Below are positions 1 to 6,390 of a DNA stretch of 15,396 nucleotides, piece after piece (position 1 is the first letter of the stretch; each line of letters begins with the position of its first letter). This stretch comes from Patescibacteria group bacterium (GTDB lineage Bacteria > Patescibacteriota > Minisyncoccia > Phycocordibacterales > UBA9973). The stretch lies in the NCBI GenBank assembly GCA_018813625.1, contig JAHJBA010000014.1:1-15396 (forward strand), in the 5' to 3' direction. A program made the position numbers and the translations under genes. Under the pieces are notes generated by a model. The model did no database searches, was not told the origin of the DNA, and was given only the letters and a program-made list of their open reading frames with translations.

Positions 1-40
1 ATTTTTTTTAAAATATTTTTTCATTTTTTATTTTCACTTG

Positions 41-71
41 TCCCGTACTGAGCTTTGCTCTAGTGTCGGGA
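41..71 (-). repeat. Hairpin at the 3' end of the pilin genes, TCCCG/CGGGA type
   Basis: An imperfect inverted repeat directly abuts the stop codon of the last prepilin gene. The outer pairs are TCCCG (41-45) with CGGGA (67-71). Inside, ACT (47-49) pairs with AGT (62-64) and GAGC (50-53) with GCTC (57-60), closing a TTT loop. On the minus-strand transcript the sequence after it is A-rich rather than U-rich, so it is a poor intrinsic terminator. It could still protect the 3' end of the mRNA. Its left flank shares a 12-mer (36-47) with the inverted repeat at 2847-2939, in opposite orientation. Positions 1-40 are AT-rich with nothing else recognisable. Confidence 0.55.
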
Positions 72-641
72 TTATTCTATCCAATTATATAAATTTTCCG
101 AAAGAGTAATACTATAGTCCCCCGAACCTTGATTCCAATAAACCGTCGAAAGAATTTTTATTTCATTATCCGAACCCAAAACCGCCTCAGCTTGTATCTT
201 ACGAGAAAATCCTGAATCTCCCCCAGAGATATAATTATATCCGGCAATGGGATCGTATTTTAATCTATCGCATTTTGCTTCTTGACAGGCATTTAAAGCA
301 ATTTCTGTAATTGATGAACCTGCCAGACCTTGGCTGTCAAAATAACAGCCAGAGCCATTATCACATGAAGCTAGGATGAGTTTGTTCTTAAATTCTCCCC
401 AAGCTTCTGACGAGGTTGTTAGGGGGGAAAGGGCAAAAGTATCGCGCATATTTCTCATATATTCAATCCCCTCTTGCGCTAAATAGGAAGCAATCATTTT
501 TCTCTTAGCGTAATTTGCGTCAGAAACTCCCTGCCCTAAAACAACCATGATAGACAAAATTGATATGGAAAAGATTGAAACAGCCACAAGTGTCTCAACC
601 AGAGTAAAACCCTTATTTTTTTGTCTTAAAAATTTGATCAT
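72..641 (-). CDS. Type IV prepilin, PilV-like minor pilin
   Basis: A 189-aa prepilin with a class III signal: basic leader MIKFLRQKNKG, predicted PilD cleavage after G11, mature residue F12, and the conserved Glu at +5 (E16) in GFTLVE. Residues 12-38 form the hydrophobic N-terminal helix that anchors the subunit in the membrane before assembly. The segment after it (ASYLAQEGIEYMRNMRD, about 51-67) is typical of PilV/GspI-type minor pilins. The C-terminal half is a soluble head with Cys pairs near 93 and 98. The start is supported by an ATGA overlap with the upstream prepilin stop and by an upstream purine-rich GAGGAAAAG. It is probably co-transcribed and translationally coupled with the two upstream prepilins. 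Its likely role is in priming or tipping the pilus. The exact minor-pilin class is an inference from order and the N-terminal region. Confidence 0.85.
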   Translation of the reverse strand: MIKFLRQKNKGFTLVETLVAVSIFSISILSIMVVLGQGVSDANYAKRKMIASYLAQEGIEYMRNMRDTFALSPLTTSSEAWGEFKNKLILASCDNGSGCYFDSQGLAGSSITEIALNACQEAKCDRLKYDPIAGYNYISGGDSGFSRKIQAEAVLGSDNEIKILSTVYWNQGSGDYSITLSENLYNWIE

Positions 642-1300
642 GGTATTTTCTTTTCCTCTGGCAGACTCGGAAGAGCTGGTAAAGAAGGAATAACTGGTGG
701 AGGAACAGGCGAAGCCCCTATGTCCAATAATCTCTGAGAAACTGATGTCTGCAAAGAAAATGGAGTATCTCCCTTAGGCGACTCTATACGTCCCGCCAAG
801 CCTATAATAATAAGGGGTTGCTGATCATCCCCTGCCTCTGCCCCAACCACAGTGAAAGTACCAGAATCTATAATAATCCTATCTGAGGTCAATTCAACAT
901 ATGTTTCATCGGGCTCATATGGAGCTTCTGTTGATCTAAAGACACCATCCTCAGAAATATAATAAACCCACCGTTCTCCCAGAGAAGTTTCAAAAGCTAT
1001 TCCAAACCCTCCCCCATCTGAGCAACTTCTTGGGGTATCTATAGCAGTAAAATTATCATCATCTATGCAGTGATAATTATATCCGGTTCTTAAATTTCTA
1101 GACATATCTTCCATAATGAAACTTAAATTGTCCATTATTGATCGCACATCTTGAGATTTTCTGTGAATTAAATTAGCATTCAAAAGCGATCCCATGCCAA
1201 ACATGATAACCACCAAAAAAACAGAAATTGCTATCATCATTTCTATGATTGTAAACCCGGCATTTCGCTTACTATTTATTTTGGAAAATTTCTTTTTCAT
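638..1300 (-). CDS. Type IV prepilin, PilW/GspJ-like minor pilin
   Basis: A 220-aa prepilin. The leader MKKKFSKINSKRNAG is very basic, cleavage is predicted after G15, the mature N-terminus is F16, and the +5 Glu is E20 (GFTIIEMMIA). A hydrophobic helix spans about 16-43. The head carries two Cys (near 78 and 93). The C-terminus is a low-complexity proline tail (PPPVIPSLPALPSLP) ending in EEKKIP, which is unusual for a pilin and may be exposed at the fibre tip. The start lies 2 nt after the stop of the upstream prepilin, and the gene ends in an ATGA overlap with the next, so the three prepilins form one translational unit. The PilW/GspJ assignment rests on size, N-terminal style and position between the GspH-like and PilV-like genes; the prepilin call itself is secure. 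Confidence 0.83.
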   Translation of the reverse strand: MKKKFSKINSKRNAGFTIIEMMIAISVFLVVIMFGMGSLLNANLIHRKSQDVRSIMDNLSFIMEDMSRNLRTGYNYHCIDDDNFTAIDTPRSCSDGGGFGIAFETSLGERWVYYISEDGVFRSTEAPYEPDETYVELTSDRIIIDSGTFTVVGAEAGDDQQPLIIIGLAGRIESPKGDTPFSLQTSVSQRLLDIGASPVPPPVIPSLPALPSLPEEKKIP

Positions 1301-1302
1301 TT

Positions 1303-2004
1303 TTATTCAATTGGCTCATTGGGAAGAGCGGGAGGGGTAGTAAAAGGCTGGTCTGATCCTTGTAATATCTCCACTCTGCCAGAGGTATATAATTTAATTC
1401 TCGCACTGACAGTCTGTGGTGAAGTAACGGTAATTTGAGCATAAGAAACATCTTCCAATAATAAACCACCAGACTCAATAATCGCTCCAGAGTTAGGCCT
1501 GGTGAAAGTTAGAGTTAAGTCATTTTTTGGATCCGATGTCCCGTCTTGATAAAAAACTCTCAGCTCAGATACCTTATTCCCTTTTGTTATTCTTATTTCA
1601 TCTAAACATTCTCCACTTTCAGATGTGATGGGCGGAGTACAAGAAGAGCTGTCATAAGATTTTAGGTTGTCTAAATCAGTAAAATAAATGAAGCTGGAAG
1701 AAGTAGTAAGATCAAAATAAATACCATAAGATGGCTTCCATTGATTTACTAGCGGAGTTTGAACTGGTAATTTTCCAGACATGGCATCTTTTTGTGCTTG
1801 AACTATTTTCAAGGCAATGTCATTCGCTAAATTATTTATATCAACTTTTGATTGAAACTTTCCATAGTTAAAAAGAACAACGGCGGACATTATTGAAAAA
1901 ATACTCAGAACAACAATGAGTTCAACATAGGTCATTCCCCTATTCAGCTTATAGCTTTTAGCTTTTAGTTTTTTAGATTTTGATTTAAAGAAAAAATAAG
2001 CCAT
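1303..2004 (-). CDS. Type IV prepilin with long basic leader, GspH/FimT-like
   Basis: A 233-aa prepilin-like protein. Its leader is unusually long (23 residues) and Lys-rich. The predicted cleavage NRG^MTYVE gives mature M24 and +5 Glu at E28, followed by a hydrophobic helix (about 24-45) and a head rich in beta-type sequence. Two Cys (in SSSCTP and SGECLD) may form a disulfide. The GspH/FimT relationship is inferred from size and order. The leader is encoded partly by a 7-bp tandem repeat (AGCTTWT x3 on the plus strand, 1946-1966), so gain or loss of one unit would shift the frame before the mature protein. The start codon sits inside an AT-only palindrome (2004-2022) that also contains the pilD stop. 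No clear Shine-Dalgarno is visible. It is probably transcribed with pilD, whose stop is 12 nt upstream. Confidence 0.8.
   Translation of the reverse strand: MAYFFFKSKSKKLKAKSYKLNRGMTYVELIVVLSIFSIMSAVVLFNYGKFQSKVDINNLANDIALKIVQAQKDAMSGKLPVQTPLVNQWKPSYGIYFDLTTSSSFIYFTDLDNLKSYDSSSCTPPITSESGECLDEIRITKGNKVSELRVFYQDGTSDPKNDLTLTFTRPNSGAIIESGGLLLEDVSYAQITVTSPQTVSARIKLYTSGRVEILQGSDQPFTTPPALPNEPIE
1946..1966. repeat. 7-bp tandem repeat (AGCTTWT x3) inside a prepilin leader
   Basis: Three head-to-tail copies of AGCTTWT, the first with A and the next two with T at the variable base, are followed by a degenerate TAGTTTTTTAG. They lie within codons of the long leader of the GspH-like prepilin. Because the unit is not a multiple of three, copy-number change would alter the reading frame. 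Confidence 0.6.
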
Positions 2005-2016
2005 TTTAATTTTAAA

Positions 2017-2808
2017 TTAAAAACCAATTGGAAAAAGATGCAATTCAAACAAAAACGATATTATCGCACCAAAGACTAAAAATGGCGCAAAAGGAATCTC
2101 GCTTTTCATACCGTGTTTTTTGGAAAAAAGAATAAGCAAGAGGCCAATTACCGCACCGGACCAGAAAGCCACAACCATTCCGGAAAGCACTCGAGAAAGA
2201 CCGAGGAGCCATCCCAGCCCTAAGGAAAGTTTCGCATCCCCAAGCCCCATCCAGGTACCTTTGGAAACTAGCCAAAGAATAGCAAATGGCGAGGCAACGA
2301 TGATTCCAGATAAAAATTCTAATATTGAAGGAATATGTGGATCAAAGCCAAAACCAGAAAAGATAAACATCCCAGCAAATGCAAGAATTCCAAAAACTAA
2401 AACGAGTATATCGGGAATAATTTTATGCCTCAAGTCATATACTGCGATAACTACAAGCAGAGAAAGCATCGTCGCATAAAATGCCATAGTTATAGTAAAT
2501 ATAAAAGTGTTCGTATAAAAAACATCTTGAAATTTCAGAAAGAGTCCCATAAAAAGAACTCCGGTTATAAATTCCACCAAGGGATATTGTTTTGAAATTT
2601 TTGATCTACATTTCAGGCATCTTCCTTTTATAGCAATGAAACTGACTATTGGTATAAGTTCATGCCACTTTAGTTTATTCTGGCAAGTCATACATCCGCT
2701 CCTTCCACCGAAGGACTTTTGTGTACCGTATCTTAAAATAACGACATTTAAAAAGCTTCCTATAATAGTGCCAAATACAAAGAAAATGATTGCGAGAATC
2801 GATGTCAT
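2017..2808 (-). CDS. pilD: Prepilin peptidase (leader peptidase / N-methyltransferase), A24 family
   Basis: A 263-aa polytopic membrane enzyme that cleaves the class III leaders of the four prepilins encoded around it and should methylate their new N-termini. The N-terminal methyltransferase domain is present: a first membrane helix with GSFLNVVILR, then two zinc-type Cys pairs (C39/C42 and C64/C67) in a cytoplasmic loop. The two catalytic aspartates of the GxGD protease family are visible: D125 in VYDLRHKIIPD and D191 in GLGDAKLSLG. The length matches the bifunctional family. It starts downstream of an extended -10 promoter (2838-2846) and of the terminator after pilA, so it probably forms a transcription unit with the three following prepilins. 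No Shine-Dalgarno is seen; an AT-only 11-mer lies 12 nt before the ATG. Confidence 0.95.
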   Translation of the reverse strand: MTSILAIIFFVFGTIIGSFLNVVILRYGTQKSFGGRSGCMTCQNKLKWHELIPIVSFIAIKGRCLKCRSKISKQYPLVEFITGVLFMGLFLKFQDVFYTNTFIFTITMAFYATMLSLLVVIAVYDLRHKIIPDILVLVFGILAFAGMFIFSGFGFDPHIPSILEFLSGIIVASPFAILWLVSKGTWMGLGDAKLSLGLGWLLGLSRVLSGMVVAFWSGAVIGLLLILFSKKHGMKSEIPFAPFLVFGAIISFLFELHLFPIGF

Positions 2809-2820
2809 AAAAAATTGATT

Positions 2821-2831
2821 AATTATTAATT
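2821..2831 (-). promoter_or_regulatory. AT-only 11-mer 12 nt upstream of pilD
   Basis: Plus-strand AATTATTAATT (AATTAATAATT in the transcript sense) ends exactly 12 nt before the pilD ATG. The same word in one or the other orientation precedes pilA, pilC and pilT. Function is unknown; an A/U-rich ribosome-standby or translation-enhancer role is possible. Confidence 0.4.
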
Positions 2832-2837
2832 TAACTA

Positions 2838-2846
2838 ATTATATCA
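2838..2846 (-). promoter_or_regulatory. Extended -10 promoter for pilD
   Basis: In the minus sense the sequence is TGATATAAT, a consensus -10 with a TGN extension. No good -35 is seen. It abuts the inverted repeat at 2847-2939 directly, so the repeat would sit just upstream of RNA polymerase. The predicted start leaves a leader of roughly 20-25 nt before the ATG. Confidence 0.6.
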
Positions 2847-2939
2847 TCCCGTACGAAAATTACCATCAAATATATAGATATTTACCATATGTATGGCTTA
2901 GTATTACGAAAAGCAAACAAGGTTAATTTTCTTACGGGA
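2847..2939. repeat. Intergenic inverted repeat with TCCCGTA/TACGGGA ends
   Basis: The left arm 2847-2864 and right arm 2921-2939 pair as TCCCGTA/TACGGGA, one mismatch, then GAAAATTA/TAATTTTC, then CC/GG past a one-base bulge: 17 pairs in all. About 56 nt of AT-rich sequence is enclosed, with its own small inverted repeat AAATAT/ATATTT. The element fills the space between the pilA terminator and the pilD promoter. It shares its outer TCCCG/CGGGA ends with the inverted repeats at 41-71 and 8139-8218. It could be a miniature non-autonomous element or a folded RNA. No target-site duplication is evident. Confidence 0.6.
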
Positions 2940-2956
2940 CAAGTATCCAAACAAAA

Positions 2957-2991
2957 CAAAACCACCCTGAGTTTATCGAAGGGTGGTTTTG
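2957..2991 (-). terminator. Intrinsic terminator after pilA
   Basis: A perfect 12-bp stem (2957-2968 with 2980-2991) closes an 11-nt loop. In the minus direction it is followed by a T-rich tract (TTTTGTTTTGTTT). It lies 24 nt past the pilA stop, separating the strongly expressed pilin message from pilD. The loop and upper stem match the repeat word CCTGARYTTRTCGAAGG, which also occurs in the 23S intron. Confidence 0.85.
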
Positions 2992-3014
2992 TAAAAGAAA
3001 TTCAAGAAATATAT

Positions 3015-3410
3015 CTATATTGGAACACACTCAGTTAAAGTACCTTCGCTGTTTGATCCTTCTCCAGAAAATCCAGTACTATCAACACAAAAAACGGTAC
3101 CGTCGTTTAATTCAACTTCAGTTGCCCATGCAGTTTCGTTCGCCAAACATTTCGGGGCTTTAGGAGTCTGTTTTTCAACAGCACTCATAAGAGATGCTAA
3201 ATCAACGGTACATAAATCTGTTGGGTAATTTCCACTTGAATCAAGGGAAAGTTCTGCTTGTGCTCTCATTGAAGTCATACTTGCCTTAGCGGCGGCATCT
3301 TTTCCTTTTGTTCTTGCGCTGTTAAGAGAGGCCAAAACAACTGATGCCAAGATGCCGATGATGGCAACGACAACCAAAAGTTCAATCAATGTAAAACCTT
3401 TATTTTTCAT
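3015..3410 (-). CDS. pilA: Type IV pilin, probable major subunit (PilA-like)
   Basis: A 131-aa prepilin, the canonical member of the set. It has a short leader MKNKG, cleavage after G5, mature F6, the +5 Glu at E10, and the classic helix FTLIELLVVVAIIGILASVV (about 6-29). The head has four Cys (67, 88, 108, 128), enough for two disulfides including a C-terminal D-region loop. It stands apart from the minor pilins. It has its own extended -10 promoter about 60 nt upstream and a strong terminator just after the stop, as expected for an abundant single-gene message. A small hairpin (TCAGC/GCTGA) lies in its leader, and AT-only 11-mers lie 12 nt and more before the ATG. That this is the major pilin is inferred from transcript isolation and canonical form. 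Confidence 0.9.
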   Translation of the reverse strand: MKNKGFTLIELLVVVAIIGILASVVLASLNSARTKGKDAAAKASMTSMRAQAELSLDSSGNYPTDLCTVDLASLMSAVEKQTPKAPKCLANETAWATEVELNDGTVFCVDSTGFSGEGSNSEGTLTECVPI

Positions 3411-3422
3411 AACTTTTATTTA

Positions 3423-3440
3423 AATTAATAATTAATAATT
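3423..3440 (-). promoter_or_regulatory. Two overlapping AT-only 11-mers upstream of pilA
   Basis: AATTAATAATT occurs at 3423-3433 and again at 3430-3440 on the plus strand. The nearer copy ends exactly 12 nt before the pilA ATG, the same spacing as at pilD and pilT. Confidence 0.4.
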
Positions 3441-3478
3441 CAGCCTAAGCTGATTTCGACTTTCTTTTTAATGTGTTC

Positions 3479-3487
3479 ATTATAACA
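3479..3487 (-). promoter_or_regulatory. Extended -10 promoter for pilA
   Basis: The minus sense reads TGTTATAAT, with no convincing -35. The start should fall near 3472, giving a leader of about 60 nt that holds the TCAGC/GCTGA hairpin and the AT-only words. Confidence 0.65.
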
Positions 3488-3516
3488 TTAAGAATAAAAA
3501 GGATATCCACAGGCAT

Positions 3517-3537
3517 TAGGTTCTAGGTTCTAGGTTC
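3517..3537. repeat. 7-bp tandem repeat (TAGGTTC x3)
   Basis: Three perfect head-to-tail copies of TAGGTTC lie between the pilC stop and the pilA promoter. A related degenerate pair, TAGTCCT/TAGTCCC, follows at about 3545-3558. Confidence 0.75.
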
Positions 3538-3557
3538 TAACAACTAGTCCTTAGTCC

Positions 3558-4763
3558 CTAACTAATACCTCCTGCCATATCATAAATCGGCATAAGGACG
3601 GAAACCAAGAGGATTCCAACCCCCAAGCCCAGAACCACAATCATTATCGGCTCAATTAATCCTACTAACGTATCAACCGCATCGTCGACTTCACGCTTGT
3701 AAAAATCAGCTAAAGTTTTTAAAATTGAACCTAATGAACCGGTTTCTTCCCCAACTTTCACCATCTGCACTAAAATTGAGGGTATTTCTGGATGCTTTTC
3801 AAGGGCAGCAGAAAATGCTAAGCCAGATTTTACTCCCTCTGCCGAATCCTTTAATATATCTTTATATATTCTACTGCCGACAACTTCAGAAGTAATATCA
3901 ATTGCCCGCACTATTGGAATTCCGGAGGTTAACATTGTGTCCATATTATCGGCGATTCTTGAGAGATAAAGTTTTTTATAAAGAGTACCAATAACTGGAA
4001 TCGAGAGACGCATTCTGTCTAAATAAGCCTTGCCTCTTTCGGTTGAAGAAAGCCTCCAAAACCATAGACCCAAAAGTACTAAGAAAATAAGGACTATGAA
4101 ACCATAATTTACGAAAAAATTCGAAGCCGCAATAACAATTTTTGTATAAAAAGGAACGGCTTGTCCAGAATCTAAAATAATAGCAGACAGCTTTGGAATA
4201 ACAACAACAAACATAAGCCCCATGACAACAAAAAAAGTAAGAATAACAAATACAGGATAAATAAGTGCATTCCTTGTTTTTGAAGTAAGGGCATATTGAC
4301 GGTCCAAATAATCTGCCAAGTGTGCAAAGGTTTGATTTAATTTTCCAGTTTCTTCTCCGGCTTTGACCATATTTACATAAAATTCCGAAAACACATCAGG
4401 GTGCTTGGAAAGCGCTCCAGAAATTGAAATACCAGCTTGTAAATCATCTGAAATCTGAACTAATTTATTTGCCAAAATCTTGTTTTCAGCATTGGCTGCC
4501 AACATGGTAAAAGCCTTGAGGGCAGAAACCTGCGCCTCGAATAAAGTTGAGATCTGACGAGAAAGGATAACAACATCTCTCATTGGCACTTTATTAAATA
4601 GGGAAAGCTTAAAAACTGATTTTCCTTCTTCCTCACCTTTTATGGAAACAATAATAAGCCCCCTGCGCTGAAGTCCACTTACTGCAAGATCTCGATTTGG
4701 AGCATCTATTTCCCCTTCCTTGCTCGCCCCCTTGTCATCTACTGCTTTATACTTGAATAACAT
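3558..4763 (-). CDS. pilC: Type IV pilus inner-membrane platform protein
   Basis: A 401-aa protein of the GspF/PilC family, the usual length. Two homologous cytoplasmic domains carry the repeated signature VKAGEETGKL (133-142) and VKVGEETGSL (336-345), each near a membrane segment. Hydrophobic helices lie at about 168-190, 208-236 and 367-390. PilC is the rotor platform in the cytoplasmic membrane that couples PilB and PilT ATP hydrolysis to pilin insertion or removal. It follows pilT by 34 nt and is probably in the same transcript. It ends in a region with tandem repeats before the pilA promoter. There is no Shine-Dalgarno; an AT-only 11-mer lies 21 nt before the ATG. Confidence 0.95.
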   Translation of the reverse strand: MLFKYKAVDDKGASKEGEIDAPNRDLAVSGLQRRGLIIVSIKGEEEGKSVFKLSLFNKVPMRDVVILSRQISTLFEAQVSALKAFTMLAANAENKILANKLVQISDDLQAGISISGALSKHPDVFSEFYVNMVKAGEETGKLNQTFAHLADYLDRQYALTSKTRNALIYPVFVILTFFVVMGLMFVVVIPKLSAIILDSGQAVPFYTKIVIAASNFFVNYGFIVLIFLVLLGLWFWRLSSTERGKAYLDRMRLSIPVIGTLYKKLYLSRIADNMDTMLTSGIPIVRAIDITSEVVGSRIYKDILKDSAEGVKSGLAFSAALEKHPEIPSILVQMVKVGEETGSLGSILKTLADFYKREVDDAVDTLVGLIEPIMIVVLGLGVGILLVSVLMPIYDMAGGIS

Positions 4764-4784
4764 AATTTATAATTTTTAATTCGT

Positions 4785-4795
4785 AATTATTAATT
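4785..4795 (-). promoter_or_regulatory. AT-only 11-mer upstream of pilC
   Basis: AATTATTAATT (plus strand) lies 21 nt before the pilC ATG. It is the one member of the set without the 12-nt spacing. Confidence 0.3.
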
Positions 4796-4798
4796 GAA

Positions 4799-5857
4799 TC
4801 ACATCAGGCGTTCAAGCCCCTTAGGATTAAGCGAATATTGATAAGCACTTTCTATTGTAATTTCCCCAGCTCGCACGAGCTCCAACAAAGACCTGTTTAA
4901 GTCTATCATTCCAGACTCTGTTCCTGTCTCTATTACCACATCTATCTCATGAGTTCTTTTTTCTCTAATCAAATTAGAAACTGCGTTATTATTAAGAAGA
5001 AGTTCATAAGCAGGAACGAGCCCGCCAGCAATCCTCGGAATAAGTCTTTGGGAAAATATCCCAATAAGACTAGAGGCAAGCTGAACCCTAATTTGATCCT
5101 GTTGCCCAGCAGGGAAAGAATCTATTATTCTATCTATGGTCTGCGAAGCATTATTGGTATGCAAGGTCGAAAGAACCAGATGTCCCGTTTCAGCGGCGGT
5201 TACAGCTGTTGAAATTGTTTCAGGTGTACGCATTTCTCCGATCATTATGACATTAACATCTTCTCTAAAAGCAGACTTAAGTGCAATATGAAAATCTTCT
5301 GTATCAATACCGACTTCTCGTTGATCAATTATGGATTTGTTCGGCGTATGCATGTGCTCTATTGGATCTTCAATGGTAATTATATGACGCGCCTGCTCAT
5401 TATTAATCAAACTAATCATAGAAGCTATGGTTGTAGACTTTCCTTGTCCCACCGGCCCAACTACTAAAAAAAATCCTTGCTTCCTGCGGGCTAGTTCTGC
5501 GATGACTGGAGGTAAATTCAACTCAGTCAATGGTCTTACTTTAGGAATTAATCTAAGCGCTATGCTTATCAGGCCTTTTTGAAAAAAAGCATTGCAACGA
5601 AGCCTCGCTTCTCCTTTAAAATCATAAGAAAAATCTATTTCTCGACTTTCCATAAACCGTTCAACCTTTTTTCCATCCAGCATTTCTTTTAAAATGCCAA
5701 CCATATCTTCCTTTGTGAATATTGGATGCTTAACTAAAAAAATAAGCTCCCCCGAAACACGGATAGCTGGTACTCGTCCTGCACCCAAATGCAAATCGGA
5801 TCCATTTTCTCTTATAACGGTTAAAATAAGTTCTTCAAGCTCTTTTTTGTAATCCAT
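4799..5857 (-). CDS. pilT: Type IV pilus retraction ATPase
   Basis: A 352-aa secretion-superfamily ATPase that powers pilus disassembly and retraction, and so twitching or DNA uptake. The N-terminal domain contains SDLHLGAG (20-27). The Walker A is GPVGQGKST (134-142), differing from the common GPTGSGKST by V and Q but retaining the catalytic GK(S/T). The Asp box TIEDPIE is at 161-167, Walker B VNVIMIGEMR at 201-210, and the His box GHLVLSTLHTN at 225-235. The PilT-specific C-terminal motif appears as AVSNLIRE (292-299, family AIRNLIRE), which supports retraction rather than extension. It sits between the response regulator and pilC. It follows the regulator by 34 nt and an AT-only 11-mer lies 12 nt before its ATG. 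Confidence 0.94.
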   Translation of the reverse strand: MDYKKELEELILTVIRENGSDLHLGAGRVPAIRVSGELIFLVKHPIFTKEDMVGILKEMLDGKKVERFMESREIDFSYDFKGEARLRCNAFFQKGLISIALRLIPKVRPLTELNLPPVIAELARRKQGFFLVVGPVGQGKSTTIASMISLINNEQARHIITIEDPIEHMHTPNKSIIDQREVGIDTEDFHIALKSAFREDVNVIMIGEMRTPETISTAVTAAETGHLVLSTLHTNNASQTIDRIIDSFPAGQQDQIRVQLASSLIGIFSQRLIPRIAGGLVPAYELLLNNNAVSNLIREKRTHEIDVVIETGTESGMIDLNRSLLELVRAGEITIESAYQYSLNPKGLERLM

Positions 5858-5869
5858 TCTGTAAGAATT

Positions 5870-5880
5870 AATTATTAATT
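5870..5880 (-). promoter_or_regulatory. AT-only 11-mer 12 nt upstream of pilT
   Basis: AATTATTAATT (plus strand) ends exactly 12 nt before the pilT ATG, as at pilD and pilA. Confidence 0.4.
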
Positions 5881-5891
5881 TCTAAAAACTA

Positions 5892-6275
5892 TTATCTAGC
5901 TAAAATTTCCCCAACTTTTTCTAGCACTTCAGTTGGTGTAGAATTTGCTTTAACTATATAGCCAACTGCCCCAAGACTTTCACCCATATCAATATCGGAC
6001 TGCTGACCCTTATTAGATAATATTATTTTAACAGAATTTTCTGACAACTTTTCTTCATTTATCTTTTGCAACATTTCAAAACCAGTCATTTCAGGCATAA
6101 TGATGTCCATTAGAATAACATCCGGATTTATGCCACTATGAAGTTTTTCCAGAGCCTCCTTTCCACTTGAAGCTGAGTAAACTTCGAAGCCCTTCTGGTT
6201 AAATTTCAAGGAATACATATCCAACAAAAAACTATCATCATCAACTATTAAAATTTTTTTCTTTTTTTCCAACAT
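5892..6275 (-). CDS. Single-domain response regulator (CheY/PilG-like)
   Basis: A 127-aa stand-alone receiver domain with no output domain. The acidic pocket is D12/D13(/D14) in LIVDDD, the phosphoacceptor is D57 in ILMDIIMPEMTG, the switch Ser is S87 in IILSNKG, and the invariant Lys is K109 in YIVKA. All residues needed for phosphorylation are present. It is placed between the extension motor gene pilB and the retraction motor gene pilT, and has its own good promoter (6341-6369). By analogy with PilG/PilH in Pseudomonas it probably binds a motor or platform component in a phosphorylation-dependent way. No histidine kinase is encoded in the window, so its phosphodonor lies elsewhere or is a small molecule. 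The family call is secure; the target is inferred. Confidence 0.93.
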   Translation of the reverse strand: MLEKKKKILIVDDDSFLLDMYSLKFNQKGFEVYSASSGKEALEKLHSGINPDVILMDIIMPEMTGFEMLQKINEEKLSENSVKIILSNKGQQSDIDMGESLGAVGYIVKANSTPTEVLEKVGEILAR

Positions 6276-6340
6276 ATGTTTATTTACGATTATATAATAA
6301 AACGACTTTTAAAGTACTTTTTAAGAAAACCTATATTTAC

Positions 6341-6369
6341 ATTATATCAATACCCATGAACTGTCGCAA
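6341..6369 (-). promoter_or_regulatory. Promoter for the response regulator-pilT-pilC unit
   Basis: The minus sense has TTGCGA (6364-6369), a 17-nt spacer and TATAAT (6341-6346), with TGN giving an extended -10. It lies in the 115-bp gap after pilB. A second TATAAT closer to the gene (about 6285-6290) has no -35 match. Confidence 0.7.
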
Positions 6370-6390
6370 GAAGATTAAAATAGAGAAAAA

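Noticed and set aside
41..71. Strong intrinsic terminator at the end of the prepilin genes
   Set aside because: In the direction of transcription the hairpin is followed by an A-rich, not U-rich, tract.
1272..1478. 68-codon minus-strand frame overlapping two prepilin genes
   Set aside because: It is out of frame with both flanking prepilins, which have class III signals and tight junctions.
2120..2479. 119-codon plus-strand frame opposite pilD
   Set aside because: It is antisense to a membrane protein gene with clear catalytic motifs. The product is Pro/Ser/Lys-rich with no domain.
3517..3537. CRISPR-like or iteron reading of the TAGGTTC repeats
   Set aside because: The units are 7 bp and directly adjacent with no spacers, and no cas or rep gene is present.
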